Shown: positions 32,430-41,414 of the stretch, piece by piece
Position numbering within the stretch: the stretch's first letter is position 1
Layout: the number at the start of each line of letters is the position of its first letter
NCBI RefSeq assembly: GCF_000482325.1
Contig: NZ_KI535295.1
Location: 235,060-299,059 of the forward strand
Reading direction: 5' to 3'
Source of the DNA: Bacillus sp. UNC438CL73TsuS30
GTDB lineage: Bacteria; Bacillota; Bacilli; Bacillales; Cytobacillaceae
DNA length: 64,000 nt
Made by a program: the position numbers and the translations under genes
Notes under the pieces: generated by a model
Database searches by the model: none
Told to the model about the DNA's origin: nothing
What the model saw: only the letters and a program-made list of their open reading frames with translations

Positions 32430-34109
32430 TTAAACTAATGCACTTTCTTGGATTTCAATTCCACTGTTCATGAACATTTCTATGTCGTCTTTGGTATTTG
32501 AAATGCCGCCTATACCAAAATTCTCAATTAAGAAGTTCGTTACGTTTGGTGATAAGAAAGCTGGTAATGTTGGTCCAACGTGAATATTTTTCACACCTAA
32601 ATAAAGTAAAGATAAGAAAACGATAACCGCTTTTTGTTCATACCATGCGATATTGTAAGATAACGGTAATTCATTTACACTTTCTAATCCGAATGCCTCT
32701 TTCAACTTCAATGCCGTCATGACGAGAGAGTAGGAATCGTTACATTGACCGGCATCTAGGACCCTTGGAATCCCATTGATATCACCTAAATCTAGCTTAT
32801 TGTATCGATACTTTGCACAACCGGCTGTTAAAATGATCGTATCTTTTGGAAGCTCTTCAGCAAACTCTTTATAATAAGTCCTGCTCTTATGGCGACCATC
32901 ACAGCCAGCCATTACAAAGAATCGTTTAATATCACCCTTTTTCACAGCTTCTACAACTTGATCAGCTACTTGAGCTACTTGATTATGCGCAAATCCTCCA
33001 ACAATTTCACCTTTTTCAATTTCTACTGGTGGTTGGCATTTCTTTGCATGCTCAATTATAACGGAGAAATCTTTAGTACCATCTTCATTTTTAGGAATAT
33101 AGGTTACACCAGGGACGGCAGTTGCGCCAGTTGTATACATTCTTCCTTTATAAGATTCCCTTGGTGGTACAATACAGTTTGTTGTCATTAAAATTGGACC
33201 GTTAAAGCTCTCGAATTCACGAGTTTGTTCCCACCATGCATTTCCGTAGTTACCGACAAAATGGTCATATCTTTTGAATGCTGGGTAATAGTGCGCTGGA
33301 AGCATTTCACTATGTGTATACACATCTACTCCCGTGCCTTCCGTTTGTTTTAATAACTCTTCCATATCTTTTAGGTCATGACCGCTAACTAAAATTCCAG
33401 GATTTTGATGTACACCAATGTTTACTTTTGTCATTTCAGGATGACCATACGTTGATGTATTTGCTGTATCTAATAGCTCCATGGCATGAACACCGTACTT
33501 TCCACATTCCATTGAAAGTTCGATTAATTGTTCCATACTTACGGAATCATCTGTAATCTTTGCTAGTGCTTTTTGCATAAACGCATTTAGCTCTTCATTT
33601 TCATAGCTAAGATTTGCCGCATGCTCTAAATATGCTGCCATTCCTTTTAAACCGTAAGTCACTAACTCTCTTAATGAACGAATATCTTCATCTCTTGTAG
33701 CTAAAATACTAACTTCTTGAGAAGCAGATTTCATTTCAAGCTCATGATTGGTCTCAAGATACCAAGTGACAAAGTCGCTATTATTGTCTATAGTGTACCC
33801 TGCATTTCTGATTGCCGCTTTAATTTCTTCCCGGAGCTTTAGTCCTTCTCTTACTGTATTAAAAAATTCATTTTTATCCCAATTTGCATTTGTAATCGTC
33901 ATAAAAAGGCCATTGATGATAAACTGATCTGTTTTCTTTTGATTAATCCCGATTTCACGAGCCATTGTATTCACAATCGAAACTCCCTTAATCGTGTAAA
34001 TCAATAAATCTTGCATATTAGCTAAATCATCTTTTTTTCCGCATACTCCAACAACGGTACAACCTGTTCCTTTTGAGGTTTCTTGACATTGAAAACAAAA
34101 CATACTCAT
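32430..34109 (-). CDS. hcp: Hydroxylamine reductase / hybrid cluster protein
   Basis: A 559-residue hybrid-cluster protein that reduces hydroxylamine or NO, protecting against nitrosative stress. The N-terminal [23 protein letters not shown] holds the Cx2Cx8Cx5C ligands of the 4Fe-4S cluster. Hybrid-cluster ligands are in [15 protein letters not shown] and [11 protein letters not shown] (His/Glu), [41 protein letters not shown] and [24 protein letters not shown]. No partner reductase (hcr) is adjacent. An oxygen- or NO-responsive regulator is expected, but I see no clear operator. Confidence 0.96.
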   Translation of the reverse strand: MSMFCFQCQETSKGTGCTVVGVCGKKDDLANMQDLLIYTIKGVSIVNTMAREIGINQKKTDQFIINGLFMTITNANWDKNEFFNTVREGLKLREEIKAAIRNAGYTIDNNSDFVTWYLETNHELEMKSASQEVSILATRDEDIRSLRELVTYGLKGMAAYLEHAANLSYENEELNAFMQKALAKITDDSVSMEQLIELSMECGKYGVHAMELLDTANTSTYGHPEMTKVNIGVHQNPGILVSGHDLKDMEELLKQTEGTGVDVYTHSEMLPAHYYPAFKRYDHFVGNYGNAWWEQTREFESFNGPILMTTNCIVPPRESYKGRMYTTGATAVPGVTYIPKNEDGTKDFSVIIEHAKKCQPPVEIEKGEIVGGFAHNQVAQVADQVVEAVKKGDIKRFFVMAGCDGRHKSRTYYKEFAEELPKDTIILTAGCAKYRYNKLDLGDINGIPRVLDAGQCNDSYSLVMTALKLKEAFGLESVNELPLSYNIAWYEQKAVIVFLSLLYLGVKNIHVGPTLPAFLSPNVTNFLIENFGIGGISNTKDDIEMFMNSGIEIQESALV

Positions 34110-34259
34110 TTATAATTTCCTCCAGTAAATGATTTTCGATTTCTAATTCTTCTCTTATTTAGTGTGAATGATTGAATAAGTATCATAAGCAATAAGCGAT
34201 ATAATCAACGTGTTTACATCGTTATTGTAAATTCATTTATTATAAATTTGGAGTGCTTT

Positions 34260-34446
34260 ATGATTCTGTTCACAAACAAGTCAAAAAGATTTGAACACTT
34301 CGTGAAAAAAGGACAAGTGGATGCGGTTTGCATTAAACGCCTAGTTGAATTTTTGGGCCGTTTTAAATGATGACCCCAATCAGGAAGAATATTTTCATTT
34401 TGGAGATATAGAGGCCGTCTTTGATGGTGACAAGAACCCTTTTTAG
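34260..34446 (+). pseudogene. Frameshifted small gene
   Basis: ATG opens SKRFEHFVKKGQVDAVCIKR-LVEFLGRFK, stops, and the next frame continues DDPNQEEYFHFGDIEAVFDG-DKNPF to a TAG. The halves join across a single frameshift near 34,365. Family not recognised. The rest of 34,110-34,895 holds no gene I can support. Confidence 0.45.
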
Positions 34447-34895
34447 GTGTCTTCAGAATTGACTAGTAATTATATTGTCATATATTTATTATTATATATT
34501 TTATAATAGATGAAACTCGTCAAAAATAGCCTTCACTCATAAGGAGCAAAAGCTATTTTTCAATGGAAAAGTGAATTTTGCAGAAATGAAGCTTAAAGGG
34601 AAATAACCACTAAGAGGCCGACATTTTTTGTGGTTGAACTATCAGGAAGTATTCTACGAAATAAAATCATTTATTTAAAACTTTGTGAAGGGTATATTAA
34701 GAAAGTATTTATGATATTGGAGACTTTAAGAATTGAATTGGTATAAATATAAGAATTCATCTCTTTCCGGGGTGGAGCTTTAAACTTAACCTTTTTGCTC
34801 AGAAAAATCGTTTATGTCCGGGTCCAAGGGCGGTTAAAAGGATTAGGAACACTATTTTTTATATAAAACTATCATAAAAATATTAAATGTCATGA

Positions 34896-34997
34896 TCACT
34901 CAGCTTCTGAGTTTGTTGTGTCTCTGCACTCCCAGCATTCCGCTCGATTCCTCTCCATAATAGATAATTCCACTCCGCATGAAATACAAATATCCAT
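34896..34997 (-). CDS. 33-residue zinc-ribbon microprotein
   Basis: AAGGGGGA lies seven bases before the ATG. The product reads MDICISCGVELS...ECWECRDTT, a CxxC...CxxC zinc-ribbon pattern. Too short for most gene finders. Function unknown; tiny zinc-ribbon proteins of this size are common in Bacillus. Confidence 0.55.
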   Translation of the reverse strand: MDICISCGVELSIMERNRAECWECRDTTNSEAE

Positions 34998-35344
34998 TAA
35001 CAATCCCCCTTTCGGTGTTATTTATTGAAAACCCACAACTTAAAATATTAAATAAGTTGGTAGGATAATTATAACACTGAGTTTTCTGAAAAAAAAGAAA
35101 ATAAAAATATTAATTAAGTTTCATAAATTGCAATCAGATTACTGTGACATCTCGAAGGATAGTAAAATCAATCTAAAAAATACAACTTCAGATTTTAGGA
35201 GATAACTAGGGGGAAGGGATACCAATAAAAGTGATTGGGTTAATAACATGGGTCTAATTTGTAGACAAAAAATAATTATTTTTTGAGATGATTAATAACG
35301 ATAATGATTTCCTTTGTATAGAAAGAGTTTGGATTAGGGTAGGC

Positions 35345-35425
35345 TCATTCCTAGCCCCCCAGAATTTGATACCTCAGCAACTAATTTCGAAGTTGTTACT
35401 CCGCCAGCCATAGGAGCTTGTATTA
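35345..35425 (-). pseudogene. Fragment of nitronate monooxygenase
   Basis: The minus strand encodes IQAPMAGGVTTSKLVAEVSNSGGLG, the conserved FMN-binding start of nitronate monooxygenases (2-nitropropane dioxygenases), with stops close by on both sides. Only this about 25-codon piece is left. Confidence 0.7.
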
Positions 35426-35490
35426 TTTGATATCAAATTAAACCTTTTGCGGAGGCATTATTTTTTTCTGGGTGGGAAGAGTAAAAATTT

Positions 35491-35551
35491 TTGCAATATT
35501 TTTGCAAAATGATTAAAATAAAATGGAACGGCGTTGTTTATTGGATAACAA
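35491..35551 (+). promoter_or_regulatory. Promoter and operator A (aldolase gene)
   Basis: TTGCAA, 17-bp spacer, TAAAAT, then operator A at 35,524-35,551: TGGAAC-GGC-GTT-N11-AACAA. The operator begins four bases after the -10 box, so a bound repressor would block RNA polymerase. Same arrangement as sites B and F. Confidence 0.75.
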
Positions 35552-35639
35552 ATTGGGTGAAAGAAATAAGTTACACCGTTTAAAAAAGAGTTAAAATCTA
35601 AAACTTGTGTATTTCAAACAGAAAGGTGGTAAGAAATGA

Positions 35640-36557
35640 ATGGAAACAAATTTAAAAGCAAATAATGTTTGTTCGTTAACTAAAGTCCTTGCATTGGCTA
35701 AGCAAAATCAATTTGCTGTCGGTTCATTTACTCCTAGGGCTACAAAAATGATAGCTCCTATTCTTAGAGCGGCCAAAGAAATGAATTCTGCAGTTATTGT
35801 TCAGACTTCTGAGAGGGAGCAAGAACGATATGGAATTAATTTAGAGGAATTTAGTAGAGAGTTTTATCGTGTTATTCAAGAGGAGAATATTAAAATCCCT
35901 GCTGTATTACATTTGGATCATACGAAGGACTTCAATGTAATTTCGGAAGCTATCGAAGTTGGTTTTACATCCGTTATGATTGATGCATCAGAGCAACCAT
36001 TTAAGAAAAATATCGAAATAACAAAAAGGGTTGTTGAGTATGCACATTCAAAAGGCGTAACAGTTGAAGCTGAATTAGGCAAAATTGGGACAACTGACTT
36101 TATTGAAACAGACGTTGATGAAGAGCTATTTACAGAACCTGAAGAAGCAAAACAGTTTGTTGAAGAGACAGGAGTTGATGCATTAGCGGTTTCTGTAGGG
36201 ACTTCACATGGGGTCTATCTTGTTAAAGATCCAAAAATTGATATTGAGCGTTTAATTGAAATTCGTGCGTTAACATCTGTACCATTAGTGTTACATGGCG
36301 GTTCAGGCATTCCATCAGAAATAATTAAGAATGCAATTCAAATTCCTAACGGTGGAATTAGTAAAGTGAATATTGCAACAGATTTAGAACATTCGATGCT
36401 AAAAGCTCTCAATAGAAAAAATTATGTTACTGAAAAGGAGTGGGCTGAACTACCTGCAGAAACATTAAATTTAGTTCAAAAGGTTGTTCAAAACGTAGTA
36501 GAAGATAAAATTGAAAACTTTTTAATTAGTAACGGTAGTGCTTCATACTATGTTTAA
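35640..36557 (+). CDS. Class II (zinc) aldolase, FbaA/GatY family
   Basis: A 305-residue member of the class II fructose-bisphosphate aldolase family. Markers: AVGSFTPRATKMIAPILRAAKE, VLHLDHTKDFNVISEAIEVGFTSVMIDASE (HLDH: catalytic Asp and zinc His), VEAELGKIG (zinc ligand Glu), AVSVGTSHGVY (zinc His), LVLHGGSGIP, KVNIATDL (phosphate-binding loops). The glycolytic enzyme usually has AFN near the start; here GSFTPRA replaces it, so a dedicated catabolic substrate is more likely. It stands alone behind operator A and next to the IclR gene. It probably acts on a ketose or oxo-acid phosphate made by the neighbouring transketolase and kinase; the precise reaction is inference. Confidence 0.88.
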   Translation: METNLKANNVCSLTKVLALAKQNQFAVGSFTPRATKMIAPILRAAKEMNSAVIVQTSEREQERYGINLEEFSREFYRVIQEENIKIPAVLHLDHTKDFNVISEAIEVGFTSVMIDASEQPFKKNIEITKRVVEYAHSKGVTVEAELGKIGTTDFIETDVDEELFTEPEEAKQFVEETGVDALAVSVGTSHGVYLVKDPKIDIERLIEIRALTSVPLVLHGGSGIPSEIIKNAIQIPNGGISKVNIATDLEHSMLKALNRKNYVTEKEWAELPAETLNLVQKVVQNVVEDKIENFLISNGSASYYV

Positions 36558-37150
36558 GAAGTGACATTACATGAATATAGTAACCTACTTTAAACTGTAA
36601 CTCCCCATATTTCCGGGACATTTCAATTTAATTTTTTTGTAGTCCCCTGGGTGTGATGAGAGGGGGTCTATTTTTTAACCATAAAATAGATCTCGTTTCT
36701 ATCATGTTCCATACTTGCGTCCGTGATATTTAGCTCATCGTAAAGCTTCTTTAACTTTAACTTAGAGTGGATGTCTTTTTATCGTCCACTACTCAATGAA
36801 GGTTGACTTAAAAGGGCATGAAAGGTGTTCTTTATGGAGTCATACCTTCTTTTTAATTTATCGGAAAATATAAATTTTGAATGGTTTTATGCCTATGATA
36901 ATTAATTTTAAATCAAACCCTTGATTCAAAAAGTAATTTTTAAATATTTGAATAGTTACGACCTTATGGTAAAATTTCTAATTAAAGATAATTGAGTGAG
37001 GTATTATTGCTTTATACGCAACGTCTTTTCTGTTAAAATGGAAGAAAATAAAAATTACAGTGGTGTCATTTTATATAAATAAGGTCGTATTACTCTTGTG
37101 ATAAGTAAACGGGATCAGTAATTTAGGCCTGAATCGGGGGTTTAATATAA
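36558..37150. other. Spacer between aldolase and regulator
   Basis: 593 bases. A CCCCT/AGGGG hairpin followed by CTATTTTTT at 36,643-36,678 may terminate the aldolase transcript. The minus strand keeps the last 36 codons of a lost gene (KDIHSKLKLKKLYDELNITD region, about 36,674-36,785). No intact gene. Confidence 0.5.
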
Positions 37151-37906
37151 ATGGTAAAGTCAGTAGATAGGGCATTAACAATTATTTCATTAGTAAGCAA
37201 GCGTAAAGAAGGGATGGGTGTTACTGAGCTGGCCGCCAATCTAGATTTAAATAAAAGCTCTATATTCAGATTATTAAGTACTCTTGCAGATCATGGATTC
37301 ATCGAACAAAATCCTGAAACTAAAAAATATAGATTAGGCTATAAATATTTAGAATTAAGTTCGATGCTACTTGAATCTATTGACCTGAGAACTCAAGCTA
37401 AACCTTTTTTGGAAGAGTTAGAATCACAATTTAATGAAGTGATCCACTTGACGGTATATGATCAAGGAGAGGTAATTTATATTGAAAAACTTGAAGGAAG
37501 TGAAACCCTTAGAACACATTCACAAGTAGGAAGAAGGGCCCCGATGCATTGTACGGCAGTTGGGAAGGTCATCTTAGCACATCTGCCGCTTAATGAGATT
37601 GTAGATATAATTGACAAGTATGGTTTACCAAAACAAACTGAACAAACGATTACAGATAAAGACTCTTTTTTTAAGGAATTGGGAAAAATCAGGAACGAAG
37701 GCATTGGTAAAGAAGTTGAAGAAAATGAACCTGGAGTCTCCTGTATTGCAGCACCAATTTTTGATCATCGGAAGAAAATTACTGCTGCTGTTAGTATTTC
37801 AGGACCTAGCTTCCGAATGACTGAAGAAAGATTAGAAGAAATTAAACCAATTATAATGGATATTGGTAAAAAGATTTCCAAGCGGCTTGGTTACACAGAC
37901 AATTGA
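37151..37906 (+). CDS. IclR-family transcriptional regulator
   Basis: A 251-residue IclR protein: N-terminal winged helix VDRALTIISLVSKRKEGMGVTELAANLDLNKSSIFRLLSTLADHGFIEQ, and the effector-binding domain with EVIHLTVYDQGEVIYIEKLEG, RAPMHCTAVGKVILAHLP (typical APxHxTAxGK) and GVSCIAAPIFDHRKKITAAVSISGP. In enterobacteria the IclR-family AllR senses glyoxylate and controls allantoin and glyoxylate genes, and this protein sits in the analogous cluster. IclR-family half-sites often read TGGAA, as do the operators found here, so it is the best candidate to bind them. Own terminator at 37,918. Confidence 0.92.
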   Translation: MVKSVDRALTIISLVSKRKEGMGVTELAANLDLNKSSIFRLLSTLADHGFIEQNPETKKYRLGYKYLELSSMLLESIDLRTQAKPFLEELESQFNEVIHLTVYDQGEVIYIEKLEGSETLRTHSQVGRRAPMHCTAVGKVILAHLPLNEIVDIIDKYGLPKQTEQTITDKDSFFKELGKIRNEGIGKEVEENEPGVSCIAAPIFDHRKKITAAVSISGPSFRMTEERLEEIKPIIMDIGKKISKRLGYTDN

Positions 37907-37917
37907 TTGGTATGAAG

Positions 37918-37949
37918 TAAGAATTGGTTATAAGACCAGTTCTTTTTTT
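37918..37949 (+). terminator. Terminator of the IclR gene
   Basis: AAGAATTGGT-TATAAG-ACCAGTTCTT stem followed by seven T. Confidence 0.88.
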
Positions 37950-38013
37950 ATGCAAAAAATTATTGATTTCTGTTCACCGACGAATTTTTATAAAAAAATT
38001 TAATTACAAACAC

Positions 38014-38077
38014 TTGAAATATTCAAAAAACGGTGATATTATCAAAACATGGAACACGGTTAGTTGATAAGCAACAA
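38014..38077 (+). promoter_or_regulatory. Promoter and operator B (transketolase operon)
   Basis: TTGAAA, 17-bp spacer, TATTAT, then TGGAAC-ACG-GTT-N11-AACAA at 38,050-38,077. Confidence 0.78.
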
Positions 38078-38146
38078 TAAAATGTCTTATTTTTTTAATT
38101 ATAAATTGAAACTATGTTGCTTATTACGAAAAGAGGAGGAGTAATA

Positions 38147-38971
38147 ATGGTTTTTTCTAAAGAAAAAAGCGAATTTTATAATGATCTAACCAAAAGAATT
38201 CGCCGACACATAGTTAAAATGACAAATCATGCCGGAAGTGGGCATCCTGGTGGATCTTTATCTGCCACTGAACTAATGTCAGTACTATTTTTTGAACACA
38301 TGAATGTAGATCCCAACAACCCAGATTGGCAAGACCGTGATTGTTTCTTCCTATCAAAAGGACATTGTACACCTGTGTTTTACTCAGTTTTAGCTGAAAA
38401 AGGATTCTTCCCTATTGAAGAGTTAATGACATTCAGGGATGTAGACGGTAGATTACATGGACATCCATGTGGAGAGCATATCCCAGGTGTAGACGTATCT
38501 TCAGGATCACTTGGTCAAGGATTATCAGTTGCAAATGGTGTTGGATTAATTGCAAAACTAGATGGCAGCAATAGAAGATCTTATTGCATGATCGGTGATG
38601 GAGAATTACAAGAAGGACAAATATGGGAAGCGGCGATGACAACTGCACATTACAATCTAGATAACGTTTGTGCAATAATCGACTGGAACAAAATCCAACT
38701 TGATGATTTCGTTGAAAATGTAAAAGGTGTTAAAAATCTTGGAGATAAATTTAGAGCTTTCGGTTGGCACGTTGTTGAGATCGATGGCCATGATATCAAT
38801 GCAGTTAATGACGCATTTAAAGAAGCTAAACGTACAAAAGGTAAACCTACTGCAATTCTAGCTCATACCGTTAAAGGTAAGGGAGTTTCATTTATGGAAG
38901 ATACACATGAGTGGCATGGAATGGCTCCGAATGATGAGCAGTTAGAAATCGCTTTAAAGGAGTTGGTTTAA
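38147..38971 (+). CDS. Transketolase, N-terminal subunit
   Basis: A 274-residue TPP-binding half of a split transketolase. It has TNHAGSGHPGGSLSATELM, FFLSKGHCTPVFYSVLAE, DVSSGSLGQGLSVANGVGL and the TPP motif GDGELQEGQIWEAAMTTAHYNLDNVCAIIDWN (GDG-x25-N). AGGAGGAG precedes the ATG. The C-terminal half follows after one base and the kinase and carboligase genes complete the operon. Split transketolases are often dedicated to special ketol transfers (for example apulose-4-phosphate); here glyoxylate or its products are likely substrates, which is inference. Confidence 0.93.
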   Translation: MVFSKEKSEFYNDLTKRIRRHIVKMTNHAGSGHPGGSLSATELMSVLFFEHMNVDPNNPDWQDRDCFFLSKGHCTPVFYSVLAEKGFFPIEELMTFRDVDGRLHGHPCGEHIPGVDVSSGSLGQGLSVANGVGLIAKLDGSNRRSYCMIGDGELQEGQIWEAAMTTAHYNLDNVCAIIDWNKIQLDDFVENVKGVKNLGDKFRAFGWHVVEIDGHDINAVNDAFKEAKRTKGKPTAILAHTVKGKGVSFMEDTHEWHGMAPNDEQLEIALKELV

Positions 38972-38972
38972 G

Positions 38973-39920
38973 ATGGCAAATCTAGAAGCACCACGTAAAG
39001 GTTTTGCTGATGCACTAATTAGACTTGGAGAAAGACATGATAATTTAGTAGTTCTTGATGCGGACTGCGCAAAATCAAATATGACAAATCTATTTAAAAA
39101 TAGATTTCCAGAACGCTTTTTTAACATCGGTATTTCTGAATGTGATTTAGTTGGAACTGCGGCTGGTATGGCGATAGCAGGTAAAGTACCATTTGCGAAT
39201 GCTTATGCAAACTTCCTTACTGGGCGCGCATTTGATCAGATGAGAATTTCGGTATGTTACTCAAATAACAATGTGAAAATTGTCGGTCATAACGCTGGTA
39301 CATCAGCTGCTCAAGAAGGAGCAACACATTTACCGCTTGAAGATATATCCTTAATGCGCTCTCTTCCGCGTATGACAGTAATTGTTCCAGCAGATGCTGT
39401 TGAAATGGAAAAAGCAGTAGAAGCAGCTTATTACCATGAAGGACCTATTTATCTGCGTGTTGGTAAATTACCAGTACCGATTGTTACAAAGAAAGAAGAA
39501 CCTTTTGAAATCGGTAAAGCAATTAAATACCGTGAAGGATCTGATATTACAATCATCAGTACTGGTATTATGCTTGATGAATCACTAAAAGCAGTAGAGG
39601 AGTTAGAAAAACAAGGTGTAAGCGCAGAACTTTTGCACATTCATACAATTAAACCTATTGATAGAGAAGCAATTGTAGCATCAGCTGCGAAAACAAAAAA
39701 TGTTATCTCAGTTGAAGAGCATTCAATTATCGGAGGTTTAGGTAGTGCAGTTGCAGAAGTACTATCAGAAAACCAACCTGCTAAATTAAGAAGAATCGGT
39801 ACAAATGACCGTTTCGGAGTTTCTGGAAAAATGGATGAGTTACTCGACCTCTTTGAATTAAGAGCACATCGAATTGTTTCGACTGCAAATGAATTATTAG
39901 GTGAGAGAGTAAATAGTTAG
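38973..39920 (+). CDS. Transketolase, C-terminal subunit
   Basis: A 315-residue partner with the pyrimidine-binding and C-terminal domains: FFNIGISECDLVGTAAGMAIAGKVPFANAYANFLTGRAFDQ holds the glutamate that activates TPP, followed by GHNAGTSAAQEGATHLPLEDISLMR, VIVPADAVEMEKAVEAA, YLRVGK and VEEHSIIGGLGSAVAEVL. ATG one base after the previous stop; AAAGGAG lies inside the end of that gene. Both halves together make one transketolase of normal size. Confidence 0.93.
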   Translation: MANLEAPRKGFADALIRLGERHDNLVVLDADCAKSNMTNLFKNRFPERFFNIGISECDLVGTAAGMAIAGKVPFANAYANFLTGRAFDQMRISVCYSNNNVKIVGHNAGTSAAQEGATHLPLEDISLMRSLPRMTVIVPADAVEMEKAVEAAYYHEGPIYLRVGKLPVPIVTKKEEPFEIGKAIKYREGSDITIISTGIMLDESLKAVEELEKQGVSAELLHIHTIKPIDREAIVASAAKTKNVISVEEHSIIGGLGSAVAEVLSENQPAKLRRIGTNDRFGVSGKMDELLDLFELRAHRIVSTANELLGERVNS

Positions 39921-39953
39921 TAACCTTTTTAGCTAATGAAAGGGGGAGGGGTT

Positions 39954-41414
39954 TTGTCAAACGTGACCCAATATCCAAATTTAACGGATACTATAGAAAA
40001 TCCTCTCTTCTCTAAATCGGATGATAGCCTGCGTGCAAAAATCAAAGATCATTTAAAACAAACAAAACATAAGTTTATTGTTTTAGATGATGATCCAACT
40101 GGTGTCCAAACTGTTCATGATATTTTTGTCATTACAGATTGGAGCAAAGATTGGATTAAAAAAGGTTTATCTGATCAGAGAAGTGTACTTTACATTTTAA
40201 CAAATACAAGAAGTTACAATGCGGAAAAAGCAGAAAACATCAATAGAGAGATTGTTCAAAACATTGTTGAAGTAACGAAAGAAATGGATATTAACTTCTC
40301 AATTATTAGTAGAGGTGACTCAACATTAAGAGGACATTATCCACTGGAAATTGATGTCCTACAAGATGAACTTTTTAAAGTGGGTAATAGTGAGATTTCA
40401 GGACACTTAATTATCCCTGCCTTCTTTGAAGGGCATCGTTATACATTAGATAATACTCATTATTTAGCTGTAGATGGCCAGCTTGTCCCTGTATGTGAAA
40501 CGGAATTTGCGAAGGATTCGGTATTCGGCTTCCATACAGCTAATTTGCCAAAATGGATTGAAGAGAAGACAAATGGAAGGGTATCTTCAGAGTCCGCATT
40601 GATCATTTCACTCGAAGATATTCATATCGGTGGTATTGATAAAATTTACGAGATTTTACTCTCTGCCAACAATAATACTCCTATTATAGTGAATGCTAAA
40701 TCTTATTATGATTTAGACATTGTATCATTAGCAATCCTTAAAGCAATTGACTCTGGTAAACATTTCTTATTTAGAACTGCAGCATCTTTTGTAAAATCGA
40801 TTACTGGAATAAATGATCGTCCCTATTTGTCAGCTGATGAGATTGTTTCAAAAGATGAAAGCCGTAACAATGGTGGATTTATCGTTGTAGGTTCTCACAC
40901 AAAAAAAACAACGGAACAAATTAACGAACTAATGAAGAAATACCCGATTGAACAAATCCAACTTAATGTTGTGAAAATAATAGATGAAGAAACGAGAGCT
41001 GATGAGCTAACACGAGTATGCCAATTAGTAGATTATAATATTTCTTCTAATCGAGATACGCTTGTTTATACAAGTAGAGATGTAATTATTGCGAAAGATA
41101 AAGAAGAAAATTTAAAAATTAGTCAAACCGTTTCAAGTGCTTTGGTCGAAGTGGTTCGTTCACTAAAAGTTAAGCCGAAATTTATTATCGCAAAAGGCGG
41201 TATCACTTCTAGTGATGTGGCAACTGACGGTTTGGAAATAAAATATGCAAAAATTTTAGGACAGGCAATTGCTGGTGTTCCAGTTTGGTTAACTGGTAGC
41301 GAAGCAAAATTTAAAGATACACCTTATATCGTGTTTCCAGGAAATGTAGGGGAAAAAGAATCGATTGCTCAAATCTTTGAAAATATTAAAAACGATCAAA
41401 AGGGAGAGTTTTAA
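39954..41414 (+). CDS. DUF1537 four-carbon acid sugar kinase-type protein
   Basis: A 486-residue kinase of the DUF1537 (OtnK/DtnK) family, whose characterised members phosphorylate 3-oxotetronate, threonate, erythronate or 3-oxo-isoapionate. Typical elements are FIVLDDDPTGVQTVHDIFVIT at the N-terminus, YILTNTRSY, SIISRGDSTLRGHYPLEID, DRPYLSADE, and in the C-terminal ATP-binding domain PKFIIAKGGITSSDVATDGL and VPVWLTGSEAKFKDTPYIVFPGNVG. TTG start after AAAGGGGGAGGGG; the upstream ATG precedes this site. It is placed between transketolase and carboligase, which suggests its substrate is a four-carbon acid formed by ketol transfer to glyoxylate (inference). Confidence 0.9.
   Translation: MSNVTQYPNLTDTIENPLFSKSDDSLRAKIKDHLKQTKHKFIVLDDDPTGVQTVHDIFVITDWSKDWIKKGLSDQRSVLYILTNTRSYNAEKAENINREIVQNIVEVTKEMDINFSIISRGDSTLRGHYPLEIDVLQDELFKVGNSEISGHLIIPAFFEGHRYTLDNTHYLAVDGQLVPVCETEFAKDSVFGFHTANLPKWIEEKTNGRVSSESALIISLEDIHIGGIDKIYEILLSANNNTPIIVNAKSYYDLDIVSLAILKAIDSGKHFLFRTAASFVKSITGINDRPYLSADEIVSKDESRNNGGFIVVGSHTKKTTEQINELMKKYPIEQIQLNVVKIIDEETRADELTRVCQLVDYNISSNRDTLVYTSRDVIIAKDKEENLKISQTVSSALVEVVRSLKVKPKFIIAKGGITSSDVATDGLEIKYAKILGQAIAGVPVWLTGSEAKFKDTPYIVFPGNVGEKESIAQIFENIKNDQKGEF

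Noticed and set aside
38147-39920. Split transketolase as a sequencing frameshift of one gene
   Set aside because: Each half has its own start, ribosome site and normal subunit ends, as in known two-subunit transketolases.
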